In this document: positions 30,727 to 40,552 of the stretch, in pieces
Layout of the letters: each line of letters starts with the position of its first letter
Numbering within the stretch: the first letter of the stretch is position 1
Source: Phycisphaeraceae bacterium
GTDB lineage: Bacteria; Planctomycetota; Phycisphaerae; Phycisphaerales; UBA1924
DNA: 64,000 nucleotides
Direction of reading: 5' to 3'
Assembly (NCBI GenBank): GCA_021299385.1
Contig: JAJTGZ010000003.1
Coordinates: 1-64,000 of the forward strand
Notes under the pieces: generated by a model
What the model saw: only the letters and a program-made list of their open reading frames with translations
Told to the model about the DNA's origin: nothing
Database searches by the model: none
Program-made: the position numbers and the translations under genes

Positions 30727-33593
30727 CAGAGCTGCTCCCCGAGGCGGATGGACCAGAGGCGCAGCATGGCCTCCTGCGCCACACGCATTTGCACTGCGGC
30801 ACTTTTGGCCGAGCGACGGTCGTGGTCCATCGTCAGGATGATCGACTTGATCTCATCGATGCGTGCGGGCTTCTCGCTTGCGACGATCGCAGAGAGGAGC
30901 TCGACGCACCCGACCTGCTCGGCGGCGAACGTCTGCACCACGCCCTGGGCGACCGTCAAGCGTGCGGCCCGGCGGCCCTTGATCTCCGCCAGCGACACCG
31001 GCGCGTTGACAGCGGAGGGCAGACGAGAGGCCTCCTCCCACAGGACGTTAAAAAGCGTGCTGGCCGCTCGCACCGAGAGGGGCCCGGCCTCGTCGGGTGA
31101 TACGTCGCGTGCCGGCTCGCCGGCCATGACCAAGTACGCATCGGCAAAGACCGAGGCGATCTGGTCCATCCCGGCCAGCGGGTTCTGCGCCGCGGTGATC
31201 GACAAGATACGCTCGACGAGCGCCCGCCGATAGTGCAGCACCCACTGCCCGCTGGCCGGCGAGACGACCGAGCCTTGCGCCATTGACGCCAGGAAGATCG
31301 CGTTGCGCAGCGACCGTGGGGCCTTGGGAAAGGCCTCGAGCACCGCGTTGACCATCTCCGGCTCGTTGACGTAGCGCATGGCCGCGGCCTGGGCCGCGCC
31401 GCGGAGTTCAGTGCCGCCCGTGAGGGCCACATCGGCCACAACGCCCGCGTCGACGGGGCCGATACCCCCCCCGGCCAACTCGGCGAACCGGGCCAACCTT
31501 GCTCCGACGCCCTTGCTCTCGATAAGGTACTTGATCGCCCAGGCACCATCCCCGGCCTGCGCGGTCGAGATCTCCCGCGCCGTCCCCCCCGCGTTGGTCG
31601 TGGCGATCGAGGCCAGCCCCGCGGCGGGGACCGACGAGAGCGATGCGGGGACGACCTCACCACGCGCCCGCATCGCCGCCGCCCGGCACAACTGCGCCAG
31701 CAGCGCCCCGGCCGTCGCCTGCTCGATATCCACTGTTGCCGATGCCGAGAGCGACAGGATCGAACGCGCCCCGTTGAGCCAATCGGCCTCGGCGCCGGCG
31801 GTGGGGCCGCCAGATGACAACTCCCACGCCCCGGCAAACTGCACGCGCACGTTCTCACGCTCGATCGGTGTCGCCGTCGGGGGCAGGACCATCGAGGCGT
31901 CGATCCCCGACGCGCCGGTTCGGCTGGCGAGCACCTGCGTGATGGCGTGCACGTCGCCAAGAGATATCCGCGCATCGCCGATCCACGCGACGATGCGGGC
32001 TCGCGAGGGGTCCCCCGGGCGGTAACGCATCTTGCTGAGCACGCGAGCGACAAAGCGGAACGCCACGGGGCTTTCCAGCAGGTCCGGCCCGAGCACCAGC
32101 ACACGCTCGAGCGCGGCCAGGGCCACCAGCTGGCTTTGCCGCTCGGCCTCATCGCCCGTCAAGGCACCGCCGACGCCGCGTGTGATCGCCTCCCACCACT
32201 TGTCGGCGGCCTCCTCGGCCGCGGCGGCACGCGAGGCCAACTCCGCCGGGCCAAGGCCGCTTGTGTCGCCGCCGATGAGGCGGACAGGCATCCCGCTGGC
32301 CGCGAACTCAACACCGGCTGCAAAGCCTGGCCCGGCACGCCTGGAGCCGAAGACCTTGCCGATGATTTTCTCCCTCGCGGCGACCACGCCCGGCGGCAAC
32401 TCACGCTCACGTGCAAGGCGCGCCAGTACGCCCGCGCCGCCGGTCATCGGCCAGATGTCCGCCGAGGCGATCGGCTTGGCCGCGTCGGTCAGCGGCTCAG
32501 CGACCAGCATCGCAAAGAGCTCGCCGGCAACCTCCGGCGTGGTGCAGCGGAACATCCCCTCGACGATCGACTCGACCGCCGAGGTGCGGGCGGGCAACTC
32601 AAGAACGGGCCACCAGTGCAGGAACACCTGGACAGGTCCACGCAAGGCCTGCAACCCCACCGACGTACCGTCGAACCCCTTGACCGCCGACTCAATATCC
32701 CTGACAAACACGGCGGAGTTTGGCGGGCCATCGCCCACCCTTGACACAGGAATTGCTGGGCCTTCACCAAGGGCCGGCGCGGGGGGCGTCAGGGGTGGTG
32801 CAGGGGCAGTGTTTTGCCCACTCGGCGTGGCCGGCACGGCGGGCCTGGGCGAGCTGGCAGCGCTGGTGCGATAGATCAACCACGCCGAGCCGCCGACGGA
32901 CAGGAGCATCACCGCCGCGAGCGCGAGCCAGAGTTTGGTTGTGGACGCCTCGCGGTGCTCAGCGTCTGTGCGTGCTGCGGGGGCGTAACCCGGCGCAACG
33001 TGCTCTGCGTGGCCTCGCTGCGGCAACCGCACGGCCCCGGCCATTGCGTCCTCAACGCCGGCCGTGCGTGGCCGCTGCCCGTGCAGGAGCGCAACGACGG
33101 CCTCGGCCGGCACGCCGTGCAGGGCCGCGACCATCAGCGCACGTCGTAATCCCTCGGCCCCGGGCTGTGCCGTTACCGCGTGCAGGACGTGCTGAGAAAA
33201 GTCCGCCGAGTATGCTGGCTGCTCGCCGATCGCGTCCCCTGCGCGGGCCGCGCCATCCGCGGCACCGGGCGATTGCACGAGCGCGGCGATCGGCAGGTGA
33301 GGCTCGCCGGCGATCTCGGCTTCGAGTGCATCGCTCCACGGCGCGCCGGGGCCGTTGATCATCTGCGCGGCGATCCCCTTGAGCACCGCGCGCAGGGCTT
33401 GCACATCCGGCCCGCTGCCGTGCGGGTGCATGTTCAGTTGAGCGAGCTTTGTGCGGAGTGCCAGCACCACCTCGGCCCGCTCGGCGCCGGGGCTGAGTTG
33501 CAGCATCGTCTCGGGCCAGTCGGGGTCAAAGACCGTCGCTGCCTGCGAGCCGAAGAACCACAGCAGCATCGCCCGCGCCCGGCTTGGTGTCAC
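30726..33593 (-). CDS. Large single-TM protein of unknown function
   Basis: 955 aa ORF; TM KLWLALAAVMLLSVGGSAWLIY; overlaps neighbours by 1-4 nt. Confidence 0.7.
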   Translation of the reverse strand: MTPSRARAMLLWFFGSQAATVFDPDWPETMLQLSPGAERAEVVLALRTKLAQLNMHPHGSGPDVQALRAVLKGIAAQMINGPGAPWSDALEAEIAGEPHLPIAALVQSPGAADGAARAGDAIGEQPAYSADFSQHVLHAVTAQPGAEGLRRALMVAALHGVPAEAVVALLHGQRPRTAGVEDAMAGAVRLPQRGHAEHVAPGYAPAARTDAEHREASTTKLWLALAAVMLLSVGGSAWLIYRTSAASSPRPAVPATPSGQNTAPAPPLTPPAPALGEGPAIPVSRVGDGPPNSAVFVRDIESAVKGFDGTSVGLQALRGPVQVFLHWWPVLELPARTSAVESIVEGMFRCTTPEVAGELFAMLVAEPLTDAAKPIASADIWPMTGGAGVLARLARERELPPGVVAAREKIIGKVFGSRRAGPGFAAGVEFAASGMPVRLIGGDTSGLGPAELASRAAAAEEAADKWWEAITRGVGGALTGDEAERQSQLVALAALERVLVLGPDLLESPVAFRFVARVLSKMRYRPGDPSRARIVAWIGDARISLGDVHAITQVLASRTGASGIDASMVLPPTATPIERENVRVQFAGAWELSSGGPTAGAEADWLNGARSILSLSASATVDIEQATAGALLAQLCRAAAMRARGEVVPASLSSVPAAGLASIATTNAGGTAREISTAQAGDGAWAIKYLIESKGVGARLARFAELAGGGIGPVDAGVVADVALTGGTELRGAAQAAAMRYVNEPEMVNAVLEAFPKAPRSLRNAIFLASMAQGSVVSPASGQWVLHYRRALVERILSITAAQNPLAGMDQIASVFADAYLVMAGEPARDVSPDEAGPLSVRAASTLFNVLWEEASRLPSAVNAPVSLAEIKGRRAARLTVAQGVVQTFAAEQVGCVELLSAIVASEKPARIDEIKSIILTMDHDRRSAKSAAVQMRVAQEAMLRLWSIRLGEQL

Positions 33594-36418
33594 GGCGCAC
33601 CCCCGCCGGTGCCCTTGCCAGCATCGCTGACGCCCAGGCCCGCCGCGAGCTTGATGATCTGCTCATGCCACGGCGAAGGCCCTGTCGGGTGCAGGACCAG
33701 ATGCTGGCGGATAGCCGTCGTCGCGGCGACTGGGTCGGTCGTCGCCAGCACGCGCAGCGAGTTGAACTTGGCCTGGAACCACTCCTGAGCACCCTCAGGC
33801 AGACCGCTGGCGAGCGTGCGCCAGCACTCGCCAGCGGTTTTCATGTCCCCGGCTGATTCGCTCAACACTGCCAAGCGTTGCAAACTGCTCCCCAGCCCGG
33901 GGCGGAAGGCCAGCACCGCGCGGTCGAGCGTCATGGCCGTGTCGCGTGCCGACTGCTCCTGCGCCTGCCGCCAGAGCACCGCCGACGCGCCAGCCACGCC
34001 CCCGGCGACAGTCGCCACACGTGCCTCGGCATACTTGCCACGTTCGGGGGCGATCACCTCCAGCAGCGCAAGCCCGTGCTTGACGACCCGCCTGGCCGGC
34101 TCGATGCTCTCTTTGCCCTCGGCCACAACGGCGTTGAGCCTGCGCTCGGCGTCCTGCAGCAGTGCCGTGCGCACGGCGACGTGGTAACGCTCGACTGCCA
34201 CACGCCGCTCGGCCGGGCCGCTCTGCGCATCCCGCGCCCGCGCAGCAAGTTCATCGGCAAGCCGCTCGGCCTGCACAACATCACCTTTAGCCAGCAGCAA
34301 CTGGATGCGCCGCAGCGTCAGTTCGTCAGCAACGGCCGAGGCGTCCTGCCCGCTCGCATTGATTGCCTTGTCCACCGCATCGAGCACACCCTCGGCACGC
34401 GTGGCGTCGGGCGTGGCCCCTGAGAGCAGCGCGTCGAGCATCTGCCGGGCCGTCAGCAGCATCCGCTCGGCAGCCTGGCCCGCCTGCGCCTTGTCAGGCC
34501 CGAGCGCACGCGTCTGGTCGATCGCCAGCAGTTCATCGGCGATGCGCAAGAACCTGGCCGAGGCATACGCACGCTCGGCCGCTGGCGCCGCGCGGTAGAG
34601 CCGATAGAGCACCTTGGCTAACTGCCTGCGCGTCTGTTCATACAACGCAGAGCCTCTCGGCACGCTCTGCAGCACCCGCACCGCGCCCTCGTCGACGCGG
34701 TCCTCACGCATCAACTGGCCTAATGCAAGCGTCGCGGCACGGTCCCCCTGCGGGTACTCGCGGATGAACAGCTCTGACAGTTGCCCCAGCCGCTCATCGA
34801 TCGCGGCTTTGTCCGTCGCCGAGAGTTCCGCACGAGAAGCCCGGCTGAGCGTGCCGATCGCCAGCCAGAGAGCCTCCTGCGCATCCTCCCGGTCCGCCAG
34901 GGCGCGGAACCGCTCGCTGGCACGGGCGAACAACTCCGCCGCGTCGCGCAAACGCCCGGCCATGAACGTCGCTCGCCCCGCCAGCAGCGTCGCCTGCGCA
35001 AACTCACGCGTGAAAAAGCCAACGTCCGGCTGCTGCCCTGTGGTCAGCAGCACACGCGCGGCATCACTAAAAGCATTGACCACCGCCGGGTCCGTTGATG
35101 GTTCATCGGCCGCGGCACCCGCTTGGGCGGCGTGCCGCTGCTGCGCCTCGTCGAGCATCTGGTGCCCGCGCACATAGATCGCCACAAACCCCGTATCGCC
35201 GAGCACCACGGCCCCAAACCGGCGTGCGATCTCAAGCACCGCGCCGATCTCGCGGCGCACCACCAGATCACCCACGGCCAGTTGCCCGATCGCCAGCGTG
35301 GTCGGGCGCAGGTCCTCGCTCTTTTCTTCCAGCGCCAGCGACGCGATCACCCGTGCCGTGCCCGTCGGCAGGGCGATGATCCCCGGCTGCCCGGGGACCT
35401 CGGGCAGTTTCAGCACGCCCGTGCCGCCGGGCTTGCGCGCCTCGCGCACGTTGCGATCGATATCACTCCACCGCCCCGCCCCGGCCAGCACGATAACACG
35501 CCACGCCAGCCACTGCCCGGCGATGCTGTCGTGCGTGCCGCGCTCTTGCCGCAGCGCATCGAGCCACGCCAGGGCTTCAACGTCCTTGCCCAACACCCCC
35601 ATGCACAGTGCCGTCCCCGCTGCGGCGCGGGCGACGTGCTCATACTGGAAAGGCTCGGTGGACATCCCCTGCGGCATCCCCTGCCCCGGGGTTATCTGCA
35701 AGATCAGCGCAAACGCACGCACCCCATCGCTGGCCGCTTGCTTATTGCCCGTCAGCAGCGCGGCGTAGTAACTCGACCAGCCCAGGTAGTAACTAGCCGT
35801 CGATCGCCAGCGGCGCACGTCGGCGAGTTCCAACTCCAGCGCCGCCGCGTCCGCCGCTGGGTTGTTGTCCAGTGCCGCCTGCACCTGCTGCTCGCGCCGG
35901 GCGAGGTCTGCCAGCACCACCTCAAGCCTCGGGCGGATCGCGTTGATTCCCTCCATCGCCTCGGCAAGCGCGGCCGCGCCCGAATCACCACCGGCCCTGA
36001 GCCTGGCACGCTCGGCAGCGTCCTCGGCCACCAAGTACCGCTCGCGCAGCAGGTTGATCTTCAGTTCAAACGCCTTCGCCTGCGGGGCCGAGTTGAGGAG
36101 TTTCTCCGCCGCGGCCACAAGCTCCGCACGCGCCGCCGCGCCCTTGGCGTCCGCGATCGCAGAGGCATAAAGCTTCCCCAGCCGCTCGACGATCCGCTCC
36201 TTCTCCGCGCCCTGGACGACCTTCAGCCGGGCCGTGAGTTGGTCGATCAGCAGCGACCGCAGGCCCATCGCCTGCAGATAGTCGGCCACACGCTCGGACT
36301 CACTCGGCGGCGCGGCCTTGCGCACCTGCGCGTGCACCGGCTGGCACAACGCCAGCACCACCCCGGCACACGCCAGGGGCACGCCCGCTCGACCTGTCCG
36401 CCTACTTGCCCGCAACAT
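33590..36418 (-). CDS. Large exported helical-repeat (TPR-like) protein
   Basis: 942 aa ORF; signal peptide VPLACAGVVLALCQPVHAQ; repeated Ala-rich helical pairs. Confidence 0.7.
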   Translation of the reverse strand: MLRASRRTGRAGVPLACAGVVLALCQPVHAQVRKAAPPSESERVADYLQAMGLRSLLIDQLTARLKVVQGAEKERIVERLGKLYASAIADAKGAAARAELVAAAEKLLNSAPQAKAFELKINLLRERYLVAEDAAERARLRAGGDSGAAALAEAMEGINAIRPRLEVVLADLARREQQVQAALDNNPAADAAALELELADVRRWRSTASYYLGWSSYYAALLTGNKQAASDGVRAFALILQITPGQGMPQGMSTEPFQYEHVARAAAGTALCMGVLGKDVEALAWLDALRQERGTHDSIAGQWLAWRVIVLAGAGRWSDIDRNVREARKPGGTGVLKLPEVPGQPGIIALPTGTARVIASLALEEKSEDLRPTTLAIGQLAVGDLVVRREIGAVLEIARRFGAVVLGDTGFVAIYVRGHQMLDEAQQRHAAQAGAAADEPSTDPAVVNAFSDAARVLLTTGQQPDVGFFTREFAQATLLAGRATFMAGRLRDAAELFARASERFRALADREDAQEALWLAIGTLSRASRAELSATDKAAIDERLGQLSELFIREYPQGDRAATLALGQLMREDRVDEGAVRVLQSVPRGSALYEQTRRQLAKVLYRLYRAAPAAERAYASARFLRIADELLAIDQTRALGPDKAQAGQAAERMLLTARQMLDALLSGATPDATRAEGVLDAVDKAINASGQDASAVADELTLRRIQLLLAKGDVVQAERLADELAARARDAQSGPAERRVAVERYHVAVRTALLQDAERRLNAVVAEGKESIEPARRVVKHGLALLEVIAPERGKYAEARVATVAGGVAGASAVLWRQAQEQSARDTAMTLDRAVLAFRPGLGSSLQRLAVLSESAGDMKTAGECWRTLASGLPEGAQEWFQAKFNSLRVLATTDPVAATTAIRQHLVLHPTGPSPWHEQIIKLAAGLGVSDAGKGTGGGAP

Positions 36419-36815
36419 AACTCACCCGCGTAAAGCCCGCGTCCCGCGCCGCCTGCAACGCCGCTGCGGCCCACTGCACCAGCACGTCATCATCCACACG
36501 CACAACAACCCCAGGCTCTTTGGGCAGTTCACGCAAGATCGCCGTCAGCGAGGCCTGGTCCTGCACCACCCGGCTGCCGAGCGCAAACGACGCGCCGGCC
36601 CCCCGCGCTGACACACGCAGCACCTGCGAGGAGAACTCACCGCCGCTGCCCGCGCCACGCTTCTCAGCCGAGAGCGTCGCCGGCAACTCACCCTCGGCTG
36701 GCGCGAGCGTCCCGGCGATGATGAAGTACATCAGCATGAACAGCACCACATCGATCAACGCGATCAACGGCAGCGGGGCGACACTCGTGTCTTTACGTGC
36801 CCGGCGGAGGTTCAC
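36402..36815 (-). CDS. ExbD/TolR-family biopolymer transport protein (second copy)
   Basis: PLPLIALIDVVLFMLMYFII TM with conserved Asp; GTG start 36815 overlaps upstream stop (GTGA). Confidence 0.85.
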   Translation of the reverse strand: MNLRRARKDTSVAPLPLIALIDVVLFMLMYFIIAGTLAPAEGELPATLSAEKRGAGSGGEFSSQVLRVSARGAGASFALGSRVVQDQASLTAILRELPKEPGVVVRVDDDVLVQWAAAALQAARDAGFTRVSYVAGK

Positions 36816-37258
36816 TGCATGCCCTCCACCTTGCTGCCCTGCGTCGCAAGATGCCACGTCCGCAGCCCCGCGCGGGCCAGCTCCAACGCCAGGTTGTTCA
36901 GGTGCAGCGCCGGCGCGTTGCGGTCGGCACGCACCGTCAACTGCACATCGCTCTTGCCCGGCCCGCCCGAGGCCTGCACCTCACGCCGCACGTCATCGGT
37001 AAACTCCGCCACCGTCAGCGCCCTGCCATTGACCGCTCGCAGCGTCCCGTCCTTGAGCAGGTCCACAAGCATCGCACGCGTGCTCTCGGCCCTGGGGGCC
37101 TCACCGGCCTGATTGGGCAGCTCCATCTCCGCGCGCATCGACTGCTGGAATTGTGAGCCCATGACAAAGAACGTCAGCAGCAACAGCGTGATGTCGATCA
37201 TCGCCGTCAGGTCAAACCCCGCTTCCTCGCGCACCCGGAGTTTTTTGCGAAAGTTCAT
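36812..37258 (-). CDS. ExbD/TolR-family biopolymer transport protein (first copy)
   Basis: FDLTAMIDITLLLLTFFVMGSQF; VQLTVRADRNAPALHLNNLALELARAGL periplasmic domain. Confidence 0.9.
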   Translation of the reverse strand: MNFRKKLRVREEAGFDLTAMIDITLLLLTFFVMGSQFQQSMRAEMELPNQAGEAPRAESTRAMLVDLLKDGTLRAVNGRALTVAEFTDDVRREVQASGGPGKSDVQLTVRADRNAPALHLNNLALELARAGLRTWHLATQGSKVEGMQ

Positions 37259-37281
37259 GCGTGTGCTCGACTATTGACCGC

Positions 37282-38034
37282 TCAAGCCGCCCCCGCCGAC
37301 CGCGCAACTCCCGCCCTGGCCGCACCCTTGGCCGCTACCCCGGCCGGCGCCGCCAGCCCGCTCATGATCTCCTCGGCCACGTCGCCGACCTCCGAGACAA
37401 GCCGGTCGGTCCTGCGCTTAAAGATCATGTACGCAAACGTGCACGGGATCGCCACGATCAAACCCTCGGCTGTCGTCACCAGCGCGACGGACATGTACGC
37501 CGCCAGCTGCTCGTTCTTTGCCGCCCCACTCCCGCCGCCGAGGGTTGCAAACGCACCGATCATCCCGCCGACGGTCCCCAGCAGACCGAGCATCGGGCCA
37601 AGGGCCGCGATCATCGATATGCCGTGGTTGATCCGCTCGAGCCGGTCTAGCTCCCGTGCGCCCGCCTCCTCCAGCGCGGGCCGCAACTCCAGCAGCCCGA
37701 ACTGCGACCTGCCCACCTTCGCCAAACCCCCGGCGATCACACGCGATAGGAAACTGTCGTTCTCAGCCGTCGCGCAGAACGACGGAATCTCATCTACACG
37801 CCTCTCACCGACCAATCGGCGCAGCCCCTCAACAACATGATCGGGCGCGAGGCTTGACCGCCGCAGCAGCACGATGTTGGCGATCATCAGCGCCACCGCC
37901 CCCATCGAGACGAGCACCAGCACATATGAGATCACACCCCCGGCGTGGATGTACCCCAGCACCGACTTGCCGCCCGCACCCTGGCCACCCTCGGCGGCCA
38001 ACGTCCATGCCATCAGACCCATCTCATGCACCAT
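37282..38034 (-). CDS. MotA/TolQ/ExbB proton channel family protein
   Basis: NHGISMIAALGPMLGLLGTVGGMIGAFATL; ALVTTAEGLIVAIPCTFAY. Confidence 0.93.
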   Translation of the reverse strand: MVHEMGLMAWTLAAEGGQGAGGKSVLGYIHAGGVISYVLVLVSMGAVALMIANIVLLRRSSLAPDHVVEGLRRLVGERRVDEIPSFCATAENDSFLSRVIAGGLAKVGRSQFGLLELRPALEEAGARELDRLERINHGISMIAALGPMLGLLGTVGGMIGAFATLGGGSGAAKNEQLAAYMSVALVTTAEGLIVAIPCTFAYMIFKRRTDRLVSEVGDVAEEIMSGLAAPAGVAAKGAARAGVARSAGAA

Positions 38035-38099
38035 GCGTCATCCTTCTTGTATTGACTCGACCGCCCAACTGATACGACCTTGCTCCCGTACAACCCACC

Positions 38100-39284
38100 C
38101 TACGGCATCTGCACGCCCGCCGCGTCGGGGTACTTTGCCTGCAACTCCTTGTTGACCAGTTCCACCGGCTCGCCGAGCTTGACCAGTTCGCCGCGGGCCT
38201 CCACCAGCGCACCAGCGGCCAGCCCGGGCACCTCCTCGGCAAAGAGCGCCGGCACGGTCAATATCTCGACGATCCCCTCACGCTTCTGTGCCGGGTCCAC
38301 CTCACGCAGCAGCGAACGCCCGATACCCAGGTGCAGCCACGCTCGCATCCAGAGCGTGTCGAGCATCTCCGGCTCCTCGGCCTGCACCTCGCGGTTGAGC
38401 TCGGCCTTGGTCAACCTCTCCAGCCGCTGCCGAAGCCGCCCCCTTGCGCCCTGCCTGGCCGCATCATCACCTGCACGCGCGAGCACGATGTCAACGACCA
38501 TCTGCGCTACGTCCCCGCTCGGCTCACCATCGGGCTTGAACTCCGCACCGGAGACCTCAAACGCCGCCGCGGCCTGGTATGCCCTCACCACATCCCGCAC
38601 CGGCGAGCCAGCCGGCGCCGAGCCGAGCCGGGCAAACTCGCTGCTGCCGAGCATCCCCGTCAACGCGGGCGTCGCGATCACCGGCCCAAATATCGGCGGC
38701 AGGTGCGGGCACAGCCCGGTGCCGCCGTCCACACTTGCATCCCCCGCGCTCAGACCCCCGGCTGACCGATCCCCAATCCAGATCACACCCTTGTTCAGCG
38801 CATCCTCGACGATCACAGGCCGCTCGCTCGCCGCGTCGAACCAGGCGAGCCACGCCAGCGTCGCACCCGTCTGGCTCCCCCGCGCCAGCCGAACTCGCAG
38901 CACCGCTTCCGCAGTTGCAAGTCCCGTTGGCCCCACCAGCGTCCCCTCTTGCGCCATCTTCTCAATCAACGGCTCAAGGGCCTCCCCGGCCATCGGCACA
39001 TCACCCCGGTCCACGCGCGACACCCCACGCATCAACTCAAGCCCCCGGGCCATCGACCCCTCGCAACCCGCCACGTCCGTCTCGCGCACCAGGTGCCAGG
39101 AGATCAACCGGTCCGCCTGCCCATCGACCTTGACGAGCACCCCCCCGTTCTGCGCCGAGACCGCACCCCGCAACTCCCCCGCCTGCCCACGAAGGCGGAC
39201 AAATGTCCCCTCGGCATTGGCGCCGCTCGCACCCACAACAAGCAGGAGAACCCCCGCCAGGACCGCCGAGTGCGCCCTGTTCAT
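38100..39284 (-). CDS. Exported protein of unknown function
   Basis: Signal peptide SAVLAGVLLLVVGASGANA; ATGA overlap with VWA gene. Confidence 0.7.
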   Translation of the reverse strand: MNRAHSAVLAGVLLLVVGASGANAEGTFVRLRGQAGELRGAVSAQNGGVLVKVDGQADRLISWHLVRETDVAGCEGSMARGLELMRGVSRVDRGDVPMAGEALEPLIEKMAQEGTLVGPTGLATAEAVLRVRLARGSQTGATLAWLAWFDAASERPVIVEDALNKGVIWIGDRSAGGLSAGDASVDGGTGLCPHLPPIFGPVIATPALTGMLGSSEFARLGSAPAGSPVRDVVRAYQAAAAFEVSGAEFKPDGEPSGDVAQMVVDIVLARAGDDAARQGARGRLRQRLERLTKAELNREVQAEEPEMLDTLWMRAWLHLGIGRSLLREVDPAQKREGIVEILTVPALFAEEVPGLAAGALVEARGELVKLGEPVELVNKELQAKYPDAAGVQMP

Positions 39285-40300
39285 GGCCGTTTCCCCCCGG
39301 GGGTGATGAACGTGTACGTCCCCTCGCTCATCGACGCGATTTTGCGCATCATCTCCTCAGAACTGTTGTCCATGAGGCAGATGCCGTGGATCGGCACATT
39401 ACGACCGCCGCGCATCAGCGACCTGATCTTCTCGGGCACGTCGTTGTTGAACTGCCCGTCGGTCATGAAATAAATCGCGTCCGGGCGGGGCCGCAGGTTC
39501 AGAACGGTCAGGAACCCGCCGAACGGCTCGGTGCCACCCGCGGCCGTCAGGCCCTCAATCTCGCGCAGGGCGGTCTGCTTGTTTTTGCTGGTGGCCTGTG
39601 CATATTTGCCCCCGAGCATGAAGTTCCGCACCCCGCTCTCGAATGGAAGGATGACAAACTGCGCATTTTCCGGGAGTTTGTTGATCGCCGACGACAACTC
39701 CCGCTTGAGCATCGCCAACTTTTCACCCTCCATCGACCCCGAGACATCGACGATGAACCCGAACCGTCTGCCCCGCGCCTCACGCCCGAAAAAACTCGTC
39801 CCGCCCGCCCCCGACCCGCCCGTCCCCTCGCCGACGCCGATCCCTGTGCCCGTGCCCGACCCGCCCAGCCCCGTCCCCGCGTTGCCGCCGACATCACCCG
39901 CGTCGGGCAGCGCGTTCCCGCCCGCGGCCTCGATCACCGGCATCGGTGCCAGGTCAACGCTGTTCTTGAGTTCCTCAACCCCCGGCGTTTCAACGGTCAG
40001 CACCCCCTCGTTCAGGGAGGTCAACTGCGACTCATCGACGACCGCCACATCGAGCGGCAGCGCATTACCCACCCCGCCACCACCCCCACCCCCCCCGCCA
40101 GCAAGGACCAAACCCGCGATCGAGAGCAAAATCGCGTGCAACACCACCGAAGCCCCCATCCCGATCACCGCCGCCCGCTGCGAAACCACCGACCAACCCT
40201 TGTGGGTGGGCGCACCGAGCAGCTCCGGGCCGAGGGCACCACCCTCGGTCACCTCGTGCCGGTTGTTGGCATCCGCCCCAGGCTGCACGGGATCATCCAT
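39281..40300 (-). CDS. Membrane-anchored von Willebrand factor A domain protein
   Basis: Single N-terminal TM, Gly-rich linker, VWA domain with MIDAS FIVDVSGSMEGEK ... FMTDGQFN. Confidence 0.88.
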   Translation of the reverse strand: MDDPVQPGADANNRHEVTEGGALGPELLGAPTHKGWSVVSQRAAVIGMGASVVLHAILLSIAGLVLAGGGGGGGGGVGNALPLDVAVVDESQLTSLNEGVLTVETPGVEELKNSVDLAPMPVIEAAGGNALPDAGDVGGNAGTGLGGSGTGTGIGVGEGTGGSGAGGTSFFGREARGRRFGFIVDVSGSMEGEKLAMLKRELSSAINKLPENAQFVILPFESGVRNFMLGGKYAQATSKNKQTALREIEGLTAAGGTEPFGGFLTVLNLRPRPDAIYFMTDGQFNNDVPEKIRSLMRGGRNVPIHGICLMDNSSEEMMRKIASMSEGTYTFITPGGKRP

Positions 40301-40552
40301 GATTGAGTCTGGCTACACGCTCGGGCATCGATCGATCGACAAACAACACTACGGCCCAGGTCGAAGGCCCGGTCATCATTCCTAGATCGGCCCACCCGTG
40401 CCCGCAACGCCAAAACTGCGCCTGTGCGGACCGCGATCCACCAACTCCCCCCGCCCTGGCCGCCGTAGGCAACTGTTCGCTGGCACCCCCGGCCCGGTTC
40501 CGCGATGGGGTATCCTCCCGCACCCACCTGTTCACCCGGCCCGAGCCAAACC

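Noticed and set aside
35123-36433. 436-aa plus-strand ORF opposite the 942-aa protein
   Set aside because: Arg/His/Gln-rich shadow ORF; the operon context supports the minus strand
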